64,000 bases of DNA from assembly GCF_026914265.1 (NCBI RefSeq), contig NC_069135.1:63912738-63976737 (forward strand), read 5' to 3'. The notes below the pieces were generated by a model that saw only the letters and a list, made by a program, of their open reading frames with translations, was not told the origin of the DNA and did no database searches. Every line of letters starts with the position of its first letter. The stretch's first letter is position 1. Shown here piece by piece: positions 45,246 to 57,017 of the stretch. The translations under genes were made by a program, and so were the position numbers. The stretch comes from Mya arenaria (taxonomy: Eukaryota; Mollusca; Bivalvia; Myida; Myidae).

Positions 45246-46635
45246 GTAAAAATGACCGATATCATTAACATAATCCCCCAGACAAAATCATTTGAGTATG
45301 TTATAAGTATTTATTGCAACTAACAGGCAACGATATATAAAGAACATTCCTTCATTTTCTCATCAAACTTCGATTGCATAGATGTGACGTTTGTGAATAT
45401 ATATATTTATCTCGTTTCAACGACTTAGTGTGTCATGACAACGGCTCTCTATCTCGTTCCCACGATTTAGTAATCTCGTGTCATAATTCTACGATTTACT
45501 AACTCGTTCCAACAACTCGTATGACATTGCCAATAAAGCTGTTCTTACTTCTGAGAACTAGATATTAAGTCACGGCCAAGGGAAAAATCAACCCCTATGC
45601 CATCGATCACTTGTTGATCGGATCAGTCGTCAGGTCAAATATGGGGGGGTGGGGGGGGGTAGCTATAGATTGAAAAATTGCCACGGAGTTTTTAAGCTTT
45701 CCAATTACTCCCACTTTATTCCGGCGCATCTTCTATTTGTAGACACGTTAATAGTTGTACAAAATTATCGTTATTTTTATAATGAGATGACAAAATTGTT
45801 CATCTCTGCCGTACAATTATTTTCCTGAATAGACAGTCTGCCATTATTGGTTTAATAAGTAGAATCAGTTTAATTATACTGAGGCTTTGTCACTCGACAA
45901 AATATAATCTCAAGTCCTATGCTGCCGTTAAAAAGTTAATAATATGTTTTCACCAATTAAACGTGCAAAACGCTTGCGACACTACAGGGTAATTTATTTT
46001 GGAAAATGTATACTTATAACATTTAAACATTTTTGAAACAAAATACAAAACAAAATTCAACATACGTTTAAATCGGATATCCTTATTACCTGTAAACTTT
46101 GTCAATTATCATTCCGAATTCAATTGAAATTGGTAAAGTTCAGAAGGACGGCTTTAAACCTCAACTCAACTATATCGATAATCTACTATGGGTAGCAATA
46201 TATAAATCACATCTACTTTGTGACGGCGGTTTAATCAAACACATTATAAAAGTGGTAAATCAATAACCTGTTTAGGTTTTAAACTGAATATTTAAATGCA
46301 TTTACTTTGTTTGCGGTGTTTTAATAAGCTTTTCATACAAATTATAATAACGAATCCCACATTGTGGTTGTATGTCATTCATTTAAGGTATAGGCATATT
46401 TTGAAAAACTAAATCATATCAAGCTTTAGCCACTTACAAAAGATATAGCAAAACAAATGTTATTTGATATTTATTGTACGAAATAAGAAAAAAATATCTT
46501 AACTATCATAAAATTATTTCGATCGCAAGTCTTTAAACTTTCAGCTATGTTCTGTTATACGGGACTTGTATGTATATTTAGCACCTGGTTAAAGGCATGT
46601 ATAGTTTGTTAATCCTAAGGACTGTAACAACTGTG
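45246..46635. other. AT-rich stretch with a G-run
   Basis: A run of 7 Gs, T, then 9 Gs lies at about 45643-45659 and could form a G-quadruplex. Around 45400-45530 'atctcgtttcaacgact' type text is repeated three or four times. No gene seen. Confidence 0.4.
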
Positions 46636-46639
46636 TATT

Positions 46640-46950
46640 GCCCTTATGTCGGAGCATCATGTGTGTTTGATCTGGAATATGCCTTGTATATTGTCTTGAT
46701 GTTGGATCATCACCAGTGTGTTTGAGCATCTATACCGAATAACCATGGTGTTCGAGCATCACCATTGCAGTTCCTAGGTATTTGAACATCACTTGTGTAT
46801 TGCCCTGGTCTTGGAGCATCCTTTTTGTAATACCCTGGTGTTTGAGCATAACTTGTGTATTGCCTTGGTCGTGGAAAATTAACTGTGTATTGCCTAGGTG
46901 TTGGAGCATCACTTGTGTATTGTCATGGTGTTGAAGCATCACTTGTGCCA
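46640..46950. repeat. 30-bp minisatellite, about ten copies
   Basis: The unit 'cttgtgtattgccttggtgt' plus 'tggagcatca' recurs about every 30 bases (for example 46851, 46881, 46911, 46941). The minus strand reads a ten-residue repeat of the type QVMLQHHGNT over 46730-46954. It directly abuts the 66-bp array that follows. Confidence 0.82.
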
Positions 46951-46954
46951 GCAA

Positions 46955-47590
46955 AGACGTTAAGAGCCCTTAATGCTGCACCATCAGTGACATTACGTCC
47001 AATAATTTTCTGCATCAGCAAAGACGTTACGAGCCCTTAATGCTGCATCATCAGTGACATTACGCCCCATAATTCCTGCTTCAGCAATGACGTTACGAGC
47101 CCTTAATTCTACATCATCAGTGACATTACGTCCCATAATTCCTGCTTCAGCAATGACGTTACGAGCCCTTAATTCTACATCATCAGTGACATTACGTCCC
47201 ATAATTCCTGCATCAGCAAATACATTACGAGCCCTTAATGCTGCATCATCACTGACATTACGCCCCATAATTCCTACATCAGCAAATACATTACGAGCCC
47301 TTAATGCTGCAACATCATTGACAATCCGCCCCATAATTCCTGCATCAGCAATGACGTTACGAGCCCTTAATGCTGCAGCATCAGTGACATTACGCCCCAT
47401 AATTTCTGCATCAGCAATGACTACGAGCCCTAAATGCTGCTTCATCAGTGACATTACGCCCCATTATTCCTGCATCAGCAAAGACATTACGAGCCCTAAT
47501 GCTACACCATCAGTGACACTACGCCCCATATTTTCTGCATCAGCAATGACGTTACGAGCCCTAATGTTACATTACAGTGTCACTATTAAT
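46955..47590. repeat. 66-bp minisatellite, about nine copies, open on both strands
   Basis: The unit contains 'cagtgacattacgccccata', 'attcctgcatcagcaatgac' and 'gttacgagcccttaatgctg', repeating every 66 bases (46992, 47058, 47124, 47190, 47256, 47322, 47388, ...). Because 66 is a multiple of 3, a 22-residue repeat is read on the plus strand (TLRPIIPASAMTLRALNAAS type, 47054-47596) and another on the minus strand (NVTDDAALRARNVFADAGIM type, 46993-47454). There is no start context, splice site or conserved non-repeat flank, and both strands are open equally, so I do not call a gene. Confidence 0.85.
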
Positions 47591-48350
47591 CATTAATACA
47601 ATTGTTTTAATATACTAAAACGAATGAATAAATGTCGAAAACAACTGTTCTTATGAAGGATACCGACTTGAATTTGAAATTAAGGTGCAGATAACACGTT
47701 ATTTCTACCTTTTGAGACTTAAGTCGATCACAGTTAATCTTTTAGCATTCACCAATCATTTAATATTTTGCGTTGTCATCTGTTAAATACACAATTACAA
47801 TCTGGTTTTCAGTAAATAATATTTTCCATAAATGCATTATTCAGAAAGTAGGTAAAGTTTTATCACTCAAAATGTTTGTTTTTAATACAAGTGCATGCGT
47901 TGATTTTGAATAAAATGGTCACTATAAGCATTTTAACTTTCGAGGATGAATGAAGGTCCAACCATTGCCATTTATCCAAAAAACAATCTCTGCGTCAGAT
48001 TTTGTTTTGACACTAATATATCAGCAAAAGATGTTGTATTCGAAGTCAGATCTAATAGCTTAATGATTAGGAAGGTCCCCTTTGCTGCGCTCACTCCACC
48101 CATTAAAATCATTAGGATTTTAATTAATGTCATCTGACTATTGTATTAAAGAATATATTATCATTCTAAGTGGGTTCCACATCTGTAATCATAGAAATAA
48201 TTGCACAAACACCGTCAAGGGCAAACAACGAAAAAACAAGAACATATGTTGCCTTACACAGTAAGTTCCCTTTGACAGGAAGTTTATAGTTTCGTTTTAA
48301 ATGTCTGTTTATTCACGTGACGGGTCTACTCCCCCTGTTTCGCTTTGCAG
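47591..48350. other. Non-coding stretch
   Basis: AT-rich. A plus frame at 47946-48137 is open without motif. Around 48255-48297 'cagtaagttccctttgacag' and 'gtttcgttttaaatg' resemble the blocks at about 3990 and 22130. Confidence 0.35.
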
Positions 48351-48446
48351 AACGAAAAACATATTCGGCAGAATTAAGTCTACACGAAACGAAAACGCTC
48401 AAAGAAAACGGGCATTCATCCGTAAACAGATCGTTCAATACTACGA
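48351..48446 (+). CDS. Candidate exon, plus strand, 32 codons
   Basis: Acceptor 'ttcgctttgcag', donor 'acga|gtaagt', phase 1 at both ends. It reads RKTYSAELSLHETKTLKENG then HSSVNRSFNTT. Both splice signals are strong and the composition is charged and polar, but no partner exon on the plus strand was found. It may equally be a relic. Confidence 0.35.
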
Positions 48447-48600
48447 GTAAGTTACTGTACATTTATCATAAAAAGATGTGTTCACTTGTCATTATAGGGG
48501 GCGTTTTCGAGATAGTAATCATACGTACATTTCGTATTTACGGTATTTTTTTAATATCTGTAACGTGCCCGCTCAGTACAAAAACACGTCGAATAATTAA

Positions 48601-48860
48601 TCAACTTTGACAATTAACAAGTATCCCAGATATTGCTCTAAACACATGTTGGCATACCCTCACTGTAATATGTTTGGCAAGATAATCCTCTGCTGTGCAT
48701 CTCCTGCTAATTGCACTGGTGTCACAGTAGGGGCCAATTTCCTGTGCATTTGTGTATTGGCTCAGGGCCATTAAGGGTCCATTTGTGTGATTTCTATAAT
48801 AAAACATCCAAAACTGCACAGCAGGATACTCAGATCGCATTAGGGGTAAGAGGGCACAAG
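48601..48860 (-). CDS. Candidate terminal exon, minus strand
   Basis: The minus strand reads SEYPAVQFWMFYYRNHTNGP, LMALSQYTNAQEIGPYCDT, SAISRRCTAEDYLAKHITV and RVCQHVFRAISGILVNCQS, then TGA. An acceptor-like 'tcctgctgtgcag' lies just inside its 5' end. The G+C content is higher than its surroundings, and Cys, Trp and Tyr are well represented, unusual for random AT-rich reading. No family recognised. It could be the last exon of a gene whose other exons lie beyond 49 kb, a retrocopy, or a fragment of an element. Confidence 0.4.
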
Positions 48861-49965
48861 GCAATAGGATGCAGATCAATAATCAGAAGTTGTGTATTGT
48901 ACACAGATTGTTTTTTTTTCTTTATATGGAGGGAGGGGGACTTATAGAAGGCTTCAACTTGGCCTTTTAGCGCTGATTCACCTCCGAAGTCTAAATAATT
49001 GTACGTTTACAGATTTATTACAATTTTTTATATGGAAAATCCTTTACGTACGTTAGGGATTGAAAGAATTGCGTATAACACGTCTTTTATTTTAGACTAT
49101 ACGTCCCGCACCATCGACATCAATTGTTCAGGGATTGATATGATCCTCACATCCTCAAACTGTACAGATGTTGTCATGACCCTTTTCCTTATATGACCTG
49201 ATATTAAAACAGTAAAACCAATTAGAACAGGCATTGGTATACCCTTTGTGCAACTGTAACTGTAACCGAACCGTCTTATTTAACGAGTGGTGGTAGCCGC
49301 ACGGGCGGTTACATGAATTCCCAGGTTCGACAAAGGGCAAAGGTTGTTAGTAAATATCGACTGAGATGTGTTCATTTTCAATACAATTAATTCAAAATTC
49401 AAGTCATTTGAATGGCAAAAATACTGTATTAATAGGAAACTATAAGTGCCTTTGTCAGCTTCAAATAATTTCGCCGAGTCTCACAATCAACAGTTGAGTA
49501 TCATAAAATAAAAAGAAAACCTCTTAAGACAAGTAAATGATTTCTAACTCTATAAACTTGATCAACAGAGAAAATTCAAATCCCAGGAACAATCAATAGT
49601 TTTAAATAGAAAACCAACTGTAAAAAAAAACGTGAATGGTCCTTGGGGAATCCACGCACTGACTCAACAAAGCTGACGTCGGAAATAAAAAAGTGAAGAA
49701 ATCGTCTGAGGACAGATACTTTCAAGAAAATGATTCATTCGGTTTTTAAAAAGATAGAAAAAACCGGTCCAAGTATGTTTTTTGTTTGTTTATTTGAGTT
49801 TATCAAGGTCTGCCGGTGCCTATTGGCTGAATTATTGCTTGTCCCCGCCGTGGCGCCATCACGACTTAAATTGTGTTTTATTGCCATAAGTGACATGAGA
49901 TAAAAGTGATAGCAATTCACAGTCAAATCCAGACACCGGAAGACTTAAAGAAACAGAGTGAGATA
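48861..49965. other. Non-coding stretch
   Basis: No gene. Near 49285-49340 'ggtagccgcacgggcggtta' followed by 'cccaggttcgacaaag' is weakly tRNA-like (box A and box B), perhaps a SINE relic. Confidence 0.35.
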
Positions 49966-49969
49966 GAAG

Positions 49970-50220
49970 AGATCCGGGTTGCGATACCCTAGCTCTTTGC
50001 AAAGAGACCCTTTGGTTTATTTAACGTGCTCGATGTAAAGCACCGATACACGGGATACAACATTCCTGGGTTGAATACACCATTTTACCATTTAGCACTA
50101 CCATTTAAATGCCGAGCGTCAGGCATGGGAGCTACTTTTAACGTCTTTAGGTATGACGCGGCCTTCAGCCAATCAGTCTTCAGGATAGACTTCCGCTGTA
50201 CGTCGACCCAAGAATAGTTT
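49970..50220. mobile_element. Dispersed repeat fragment
   Basis: 'agagaccctttggtttattt', 'aacgtgctcgatgtaaagca', 'aaatgccgagcgtcaggcat' and 'ctttaggtatgacgcggcc' form a block of unusually high G+C content. I recognise similar text as common dispersed repeat material in bivalves, often next to tRNA-type SINE heads. Family and ends not resolved. Confidence 0.45.
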
Positions 50221-51060
50221 GTAAAATATGAATATAAATGTACATAGCACAGTTCAATTTGGTTAGTAAATCAATTAGAAGACAAAGCTAAACAATTTTA
50301 TAACAAGCCCGTAGGTAAGTTATTATATAATATTTTAATGACATAAATTATTCAAAACAACCTATTTAAAGTATTCTATCTCATATTCTATTTCCAAAAT
50401 AAGCACATTTCCCAGTGAATAATTTACGAACTAAATTAGGTGCTTGAACAAGTTTTGTATGAACAGTTATTAATAGCCGGCTGATGCTTAACTCTGAATT
50501 TAAAATTCAATGGCAAAGTATAACTCTATTTTTTTTATGAAATTAAAGAAATTATAAATTGTAAATCATACTGGTCATTAGTAAATCCACATAAATGTAA
50601 TTAACTTTTATGGCATAAGATAAACGGGAAAATTTCGTAACATATACCAAACAATAATTCTTCATTATAGACTTCCGTTATAATAATGTGTTGGTAGAAC
50701 CCCGTACACAACCAATCTTGCATTCTAGATTTCTTTATAATAATGTTTAACATACATGTATTTCACGGCGTTGGTGCACTGAATGAAATGCATACAACAA
50801 AGAAATAGACTAACGCATACAACATGGGCAAAGAAGGGTTTTCAACTTTGCATACAACATACACAAAGAAGGTTGTTAAGAAATGCATACAATGTAGAGT
50901 ATAAGAATAATATTGACATTGAAATTAAAGGTAAATTCTAAGCTCATATTAAAATTCATATAACAGACCAATGACTCTATTATTTCCGAAGTAACGTGTG
51001 TATATTAAAACGGTATAATTTTGTTTGAATCGGAGGATTAGCTTTGGGAAACCAGAATAG
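50221..51060. other. AT-rich stretch before duplication copy B
   Basis: Short repeats of 'gcatacaaca' and 'aaagaagg' around 50790-50890. No gene seen. Confidence 0.35.
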
Positions 51061-51061
51061 T

Positions 51062-51326
51062 TATAATTCCATGCTAAAACTATTGATCACTCAGCCCGGT
51101 ATCAACATAACCGGATACCGGGTTTTAGCACTACCAATGATAACCTCCCTTATTTCTTATCAAGAAAGTTGCTACTTTCGTACTCACACGAAATACGTTG
51201 GCCCTTATCTCTCCAAACAGCGACTATTAAAATCATAGGCGACAACCACATTTGAAAGGAATAAGTTGTGTACTTAAGATATTCGATTAACTATGGGAAC
51301 GGACTGGCTTTCAACAGTCAACAAAA
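51062..51326 (+). promoter_or_regulatory. Probable non-coding first exon and promoter region of TRIM-like gene B
   Basis: Aligned with 21990-22303 at about 80% by eye and ending at the same place in a donor, here the full consensus 'aaaa|gtaagt' at 51327. Alignment with A continues to about 51570. No acceptor as clear as gene A's lies directly before the ATG; 'agatttaag' at about 53104 is a candidate. Confidence 0.45.
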
Positions 51327-52395
51327 GTAAGTTTAAAACAGTATTTTTTTCTGCGGTGCGGTGCCAGGATTTAAAGTTAGTGAGTGCACATTTGGGATAG
51401 CCACAATAATTGGCGTTCAGAAATACTTTTATATCATGGCAGTGGGCATTGTTATGTTTATATGTGGCCATCATAAATATCTTATAAAGACTATTGACAT
51501 TTATTTATTGACCTGATTTTGGGGTTAAAAATAAGAATGTGCAGCCCGGCTTCACCAGAAACGAATAAAAATGGTCACAACTATTTGGGGTATTGGACCG
51601 CCCTAAAACATTTTGGCCATCTTCATTTTAGAATAGAAATATTGTAGTTTGTGTTTTCAAAGCTGGTCGCTTTGATTGTTTAATTACTTTCTAGTCTAAA
51701 ATATTAGACGTGTTATACGGGATTCTTCCAATCCCTTACATTTGCCATATCAAAAATCGAAAAAAAATAATCCGTAAACGTACAATTTTTGGTCTATTAA
51801 TGACCTGTGTTCTGTCTTTCAGACAAAATTGATTTGGCAGCCTGTCCACACCGAACAAAATCTGTCGAAAAACGGGAATTGGACAAAACAGTAAACAGTT
51901 TTCACCAAATTGTAAAGAAGATATATACTCTACAATTTGTTCAGTTATTTCTTGAAATATTGAATTCAACTTAATCGTATTTGTCAGAATAATACAAAAC
52001 GGTGACTGGATTTCCCGGTTAAATTAACTTTCAAGTTTATTTTTTAAAACGTTGTTTTACAAAAAAACATATACTGTAAATACGTTTTAATACCGTGAGT
52101 GAGGAGAACTATTTATGGCCTACCGTATCTTACGACCACCCAACAGTCCAACCAATATTTGTTTATTCTTACAAAAGGATATTTGACTTCGACCTTTTAC
52201 ATTCCAAACTTAAATCAATACAGATCGACCACGCAGCTATCAAACCGTAAACGTATGAAAACTATTCGCGATATTTTAGCCCTATTTGGGAAATTGTGGC
52301 CACGTACCTATAAACTAAAAATTCCTTTATAAAGGCTTCAACTGAAAGTCAAGTAAGTCAAAAAAAGTTGAACATAATAAAGCATAACAATTGAA
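51327..52395. other. Inferred leader-intron DNA of gene B
   Basis: The first 240 bases align with A; after 51575 the two loci have unrelated AT-rich sequence. Open frames at 51736-51969 and 52099-52332 have no motif. Confidence 0.4.
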
Positions 52396-52398
52396 AAT

Positions 52399-52400
<2 letters not shown>

Positions 52401-52461
<61 letters not shown>

Positions 52462-53035
52462 ATAGAGAGAGGGACACATAAAGATAAATAGAAAGAGAGA
52501 GAGGGGTAAAATAGGGGAGGGGGCGGTTCAGAGAGAGAAACAGATGGAGATAGATATAGGATGAAAATGGATGGAGAGCGAGAGAGAAAGATATGAAATG
52601 GCAGAGGGAGAGAAGGGGGGGGGGGAGAAAAAGACAGGGGGAGAGAGAAAAAAGAGGGGAGAGGGACGGAGAGGTGATGGGGATAGATAGGGGAAGAGAG
52701 AGAGAGAGTGAGAGAGGAGAAAGAGAGAAAGGGAGAAAGAAAGAGGGAATAGGGAGAGAGACAAAGGGACACAGAGGGATAAATAGAAAGAGAGAGACGG
52801 AATAAAGAGAGAGGGGTGGGGTTCAGAGAGGGAAACAGTTGGAGAGATAGTAAGGATGAAATATGATGGGAAGCGAAATAATAAGAGATGGGAGAGAGAC
52901 AGAGAGGGGGGAAGAGAGAAAGACAGGGGGAGAGAGCAAGGGAGAAAGAAAGAAAAAAGAGGGGAGAGGGACGGAGAGGGGATGGGGAGAGAAAGAGAGA
53001 GAGAGAGAGAGAGAGCTAGAGAGCCAGACAGAGAA
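52401..53035. repeat. Purine-only tract (AG-rich), ~635 bp
   Basis: It starts as pure (AG)n at about 52402-52457 and continues as G/A mixtures ('gagagagaaa', 'ggggagaggg', 'aaagagagag') with very few pyrimidines until about 53035, 80 bases before the ATG of gene B. Two internal copies of a 300-base block can be seen (52490-52700 and 52790-53000: 'acggagaggtgatgggga' and 'acggagaggggatgggga'), so the tract itself was duplicated. Open frames on either strand are composition artefacts. Confidence 0.93.
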
Positions 53036-53117
53036 GTGAAAGTTATGGAATCAATTTCTTTTCCGTATTAACAACTTCATGGTTCTTGTATTATAAAGAT
53101 TTAAGGCACTCGGAAGG

Positions 53118-54114
53118 ATGGATGCAGTTCCCGGACGAAAGGCACAAGTGACATCTGGATCGGCGCCTGACCTCACCTACTGCCAGCCATGCGCGGAGGA
53201 CGGCAAGAAAATCGTCCCCGAGGCCTTCTGTCCCGTCTGTAAGGAGTTTCTTTGTTCCACCTGTGCACGAGTACACCGGAACCAGAAAATAACCAAAACT
53301 CACGCCCTCCAGGACAAGGACAGTATGCCTTCCTCATTCAGCGAAGAGAGTGAAGATGAAAAATTTAATGAAACATGTCATCGTCATGCTCAAGATTTCA
53401 TAAAATATTACTGTCTTAATCATGAGGCAATTCTGTGTGGAGACTGCTTGGCTGAGAAAGCTCATCGATTATGTAATATTGAAAGGGTTTCTCAAGTCTC
53501 AAAGCGGTACAAGGAGGGTGCAGAATACAACAGCCTGAAAACAGGACTTGTCCAGACGGCCACTGACATTGGCAAACTGTCACACGACATGCAGGCGATC
53601 ATGAAATCAGTTGATGAAGAAAGCCTTACCAATATAAATGAACTTCGCAAATTCAGGACTGAAATTAACCAGTACCTGGATAAAAGGGAAAATGAACTCT
53701 TTGCAGAAATTGATCAGAAGAAACGAACATCCAAGACACTGCTAAATGAACTGATATCAAAATGCACAAACATGAAATCATCCATTGAGAAACTAAAGTC
53801 AGAGCTACAAGCACAGAACGACAACAGCAACCAGATATTAATAGTAGGAAAGCGAGCTATAAAAGAACTGGCAAGTCTCCAGGCAGCCCTGGGAGAGGTG
53901 AGCAGGAGGAGTGAAGTTCCCCGATACAAGTTTCACAGGGACCCCGTAATTGAGCAGATAAAAGCTTCTGAAAATGCAATAGGACGGTTGGAAGAGGGCG
54001 AATCTACGTCGGCGTTAGGGCAACAACACCGACAACAGCAAACGAAGCAGGAACAACGGCAACAGGATACGATGCAACAACACCAAAAACAGATTAAAGC
54101 TGTGTCACAAAAAG
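53118..54114 (+). CDS. TRIM-like gene B, coding exon 1 (B-box 1, B-box 2, coiled coil, Q-rich linker)
   Basis: MDAVPGR start as in gene A. All sixteen zinc ligands are kept at the same numbers: C22, C25, C38, C41, C46, C49, H53, H62 and C87, H90, C99, H102, C107, C110, H116, C119. The coiled coil spans about 125-285. Unlike gene A it then has a Gln-rich linker (GQQHRQQQTKQEQRQQ and on) to residue 332. The donor is 'aaag|gtttgc' at 54115, phase 1 as in A; the T at +3 is weak, but it is the only GT in the right phase. If it is not used the frame ends at 54137. There is no RING. The spliced protein is about 616 residues. Confidence 0.9.
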
Positions 54115-55019
54115 GTTTGCGTACAATCACTAACTAATTTGACATTTCCTTAGTAATGCAGTTTATAAGTCTGTTGTTTTTTTACGTCGCTCAAGTTAAC
54201 CAAGCACGTTAACGTTACGTTAAAAAATATGTTGTAAAGTTCACCACGTGCTTTACAAAAATGGCAGAATGAAATACTTCGACAAATGATATTTCTTATA
54301 TAAATTAAGATTCAAATAAACTTAAGCAATATAATTTCGAATGATATATACTTGTTTAGGTATAACAATACGGTATAAATATTTTACTTAATATACAACC
54401 GTCATATTTCCAGGCGAAATTATAAATAGTTGCCTATCTATTTTAAAAATAATAATAAAAGTATGCGTCAATTTTCGCATAACGAGTTTTCATTGAATAC
54501 AATGTAATTAAAAAACATCTTAAAGCACACTGGTCAGTCGAGGACATATAATATATAAGGTATCTATTTGATCATTTTACTGAAAAATATCTATAACATT
54601 ACATTATTTTGGGAAATAGTTAGCACTCTTTTTAACGATTCATCCAACAATTCATTTCAACGAAACCTTCTTACAATAGCGCAATGGTCTATAAACATTC
54701 ACTTTGTGCAGTGTAAAATTGTTTTTGGAATGAGTTCTGTGGACTATTAACTTTTATACAGGGGAAGACGTTTCTTATGTTGTTAGAACTTGTGTCCAAA
54801 CCATTTGCTTTTTGTATACTCTATATTATTGTTGTAAATACCGAATATGTTGAAAGAAAAAAGGCAATAAAATATGTTTGAATCAGTCAACTTTTATACA
54901 TATGAACTTTCATTATGTGTTTTTTTTTACTTTTTAAAAAAGGTTTAACAAAAAATATGAATCATCATTGCTGTAGCAGTGATGGTATAAACTGATTAGG
55001 GTCAGTATGAAGCAATAAA
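54115..55019. other. First part of intron of gene B
   Basis: AT-rich, no similarity to gene A's intron that I can see. Around 54770-54885 'ttgttgtaaataccgaatat' and 'ggcaataaaatatgt' match the tails near 1319-1345 and 1800-1845, suggesting a retroelement 3' end. Confidence 0.4.
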
Positions 55020-55185
55020 AAGCAAATGTATTTATCAACAAGAGCCGTCGTAAGACAGCGCGCTCGACTACGCCGCTTTGACTTAGAATACAATAACGAT
55101 GTAATAATACCAAGTTTGGTCTCTTTATGTCAAACCTAACTAAGATTATTCGATACATAAGGTGACTTTGATGCTGCCCTCCCAC

Positions 55186-55248
<63 letters not shown>

Positions 55249-55250
55249 TT
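55020..55250. mobile_element. Dispersed repeat ending in an (ATT)n microsatellite
   Basis: 'aacaagagccgtcgtaagac', 'agcgcgctcgactacgccg' and 'accaagtttggtctctttat' are followed by 'tgccctcccacc' and then (ATT)n of about 20 units at 55187-55246. The 'caagag-cgt-aagacagcgc' head is, as I recall it, a widespread short repeat in bivalves. It lies 65 bases before the exon 2 acceptor. Confidence 0.6.
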
Positions 55251-55314
55251 TTAAAATGTGATGAAACAAAATATTTTTTTTATTTGTGTTATTTATTGTA
55301 ATGTTTACTTTCAG

Positions 55315-56168
55315 CCCACTTCAGCAGCAGAGCAGACCTAAGCCAGGCCAAGTTCAGCAGGCAGCCTGACATTTCAGTGAAGACATCAGGTGATACCCTT
55401 CACTGCGGGCTAACCAATGTGACCCTCCTGATCGGGGACAGGCTCGTACTGGTAGATCACACTAATTGCTCATTGAAGCTGGTGGACACCATGAATAACA
55501 AGCTGGTGTCCCAGGTTAAACTGCCAAGTGAGCCGTGGGACCTGTGTCTCCTGCCCGGAGACAGGGCAGCCGTCACTCTGCCTGGTTTGAAGAAGATACA
55601 GTTCGTATCAACTCAGGAAAATGTCACACTACAGGATGTCGTTAAACTAGATGGACTATGTTATGGAATAGATTTTTGTGATGACAACTTGATAGTGTCT
55701 TTTTACGGTAAGGTTGAGTTGATGGACATGAAGGGAAAGGTGAAGAAGAGTGTGGAAAAAGACAGCAGTGGAAAACCTTTGTTTCAGCAACCCAGGTATC
55801 TGACAGTGACCAGAGTGAGTCAGAATCCTCCCGTCATATATGTCACAGACTGGGGCACCAACACCATAACCAAGCTGAGCATCTCACTGGAGGTGCTCCA
55901 GACCTACAAAGATCCGGTACTGAAATACCCATCTGGTCTGGCAGCTATGGGGGACAACCAGCTGCTCGTTTGTGGATGGGGCAGTGACAACATCCTGTTA
56001 CTGGACACGCTCACCGGCGAGATAACCCAACTGCAGGGGAAGGAAGAGGGGATTGAGTGTCCATACAGTGTGGCTTACTGTTCACTGAAGAAGATGATTG
56101 TTGTCACCTGCAGTCAGTATGACAGATCTGAATTGGAGAATTTCGTGAAAGTATTCAACTTAGTATAA
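55315..56168 (+). CDS. TRIM-like gene B, coding exon 2 (NHL-like beta-propeller)
   Basis: Acceptor 'tgtttactttcag'; phase-1 entry g|cc (Ala), then HFSSRADLSQAKF and about 283 residues to TAA at 56166. Blade signatures parallel gene A's ('VDHTNCSLKLVD', 'LIVSFYGKVELMDMKGKV', 'VIYVTDWGTNTITKLSI', 'QLLVCGWGSDNILLLDTLTG'). About 80 of 288 residues differ from A, with a two-residue gap; long identical runs (CYGIDFCDDNLIVSF, TKLSISLEVLQTYKDP) alternate with strongly changed ones. It ends seven residues earlier than A. Confidence 0.9.
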
Positions 56169-57017
56169 ATCATGTCAGTCAATTAATATGAGTGAAATTT
56201 GTATCAGGTGTGAAGTAATTGTAATGTTCAAGAATAATTCTAATGTATAATATTATACTTACAATATGCTTATACAATGCTTTATTTCACATATCGCGCG
56301 ATTCAACTACTGTGAGAGTATTTGACGGAAACTTGACTTTTAAATTATTTTGAATTCTAACAGTTTTCATTAGTGACAAGTCGTGTAGTAATGTGTTATA
56401 AGAAAATAATATACGAGTATGAGAATGTGTATTATTAATTGAAATGTTAGTAGCTGATTGTGTATGAAATATACCAACAAGTTGGTTCCTACTTGTGAAT
56501 GTTTAATGAAACAATGTAATTGTGTAAAAGAATGATTCAGAATATAAATTATAGAGTTATAGACACGAAGTGTCATTTTTTCATGCAGTTTGTATTTAGT
56601 AAATATGGTGTTTATTTTGTGTTTTATTGAAATTAAACGTATTATTGTACGTATCCTTATACATGTATATTGAATGAATAATTTTTTAGACATTGACCGA
56701 ATTGTAAATTGTTTCAAAAAAGATGGATTGAATTGTTTGAACAGACATTGACCATAGTTAAAATAGTATCTTCATACATGAATTGAATGATTAAAAAGAC
56801 GTTGTCCAATGTGCAACTTGATTCCTCATATATTTATTGAATAAATTATACAAACATTGGTGTACTAGATGTAACTAATGTCAAAAAAGTGTTTAAATGG
56901 ACTCGCTCATGTTTTTGGACCATAACATATTTCCCAAGAAATGCATCTGAACTGAATTATCGTATTATTAGTTTACTGTTTGAAACCTTAATTACAGCAA
57001 AAGATATAATTAAAGTA

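Noticed and set aside
46955-47590. CRISPR-like regular repeats
   Set aside because: Units are contiguous 66-bp tandem copies without unique spacers, in a eukaryotic genome.
52338-53071. Ser/Leu/Pro-rich (minus) and Arg/Glu-rich (plus) open frames
   Set aside because: Produced by the purine-only tract; composition explains them fully.
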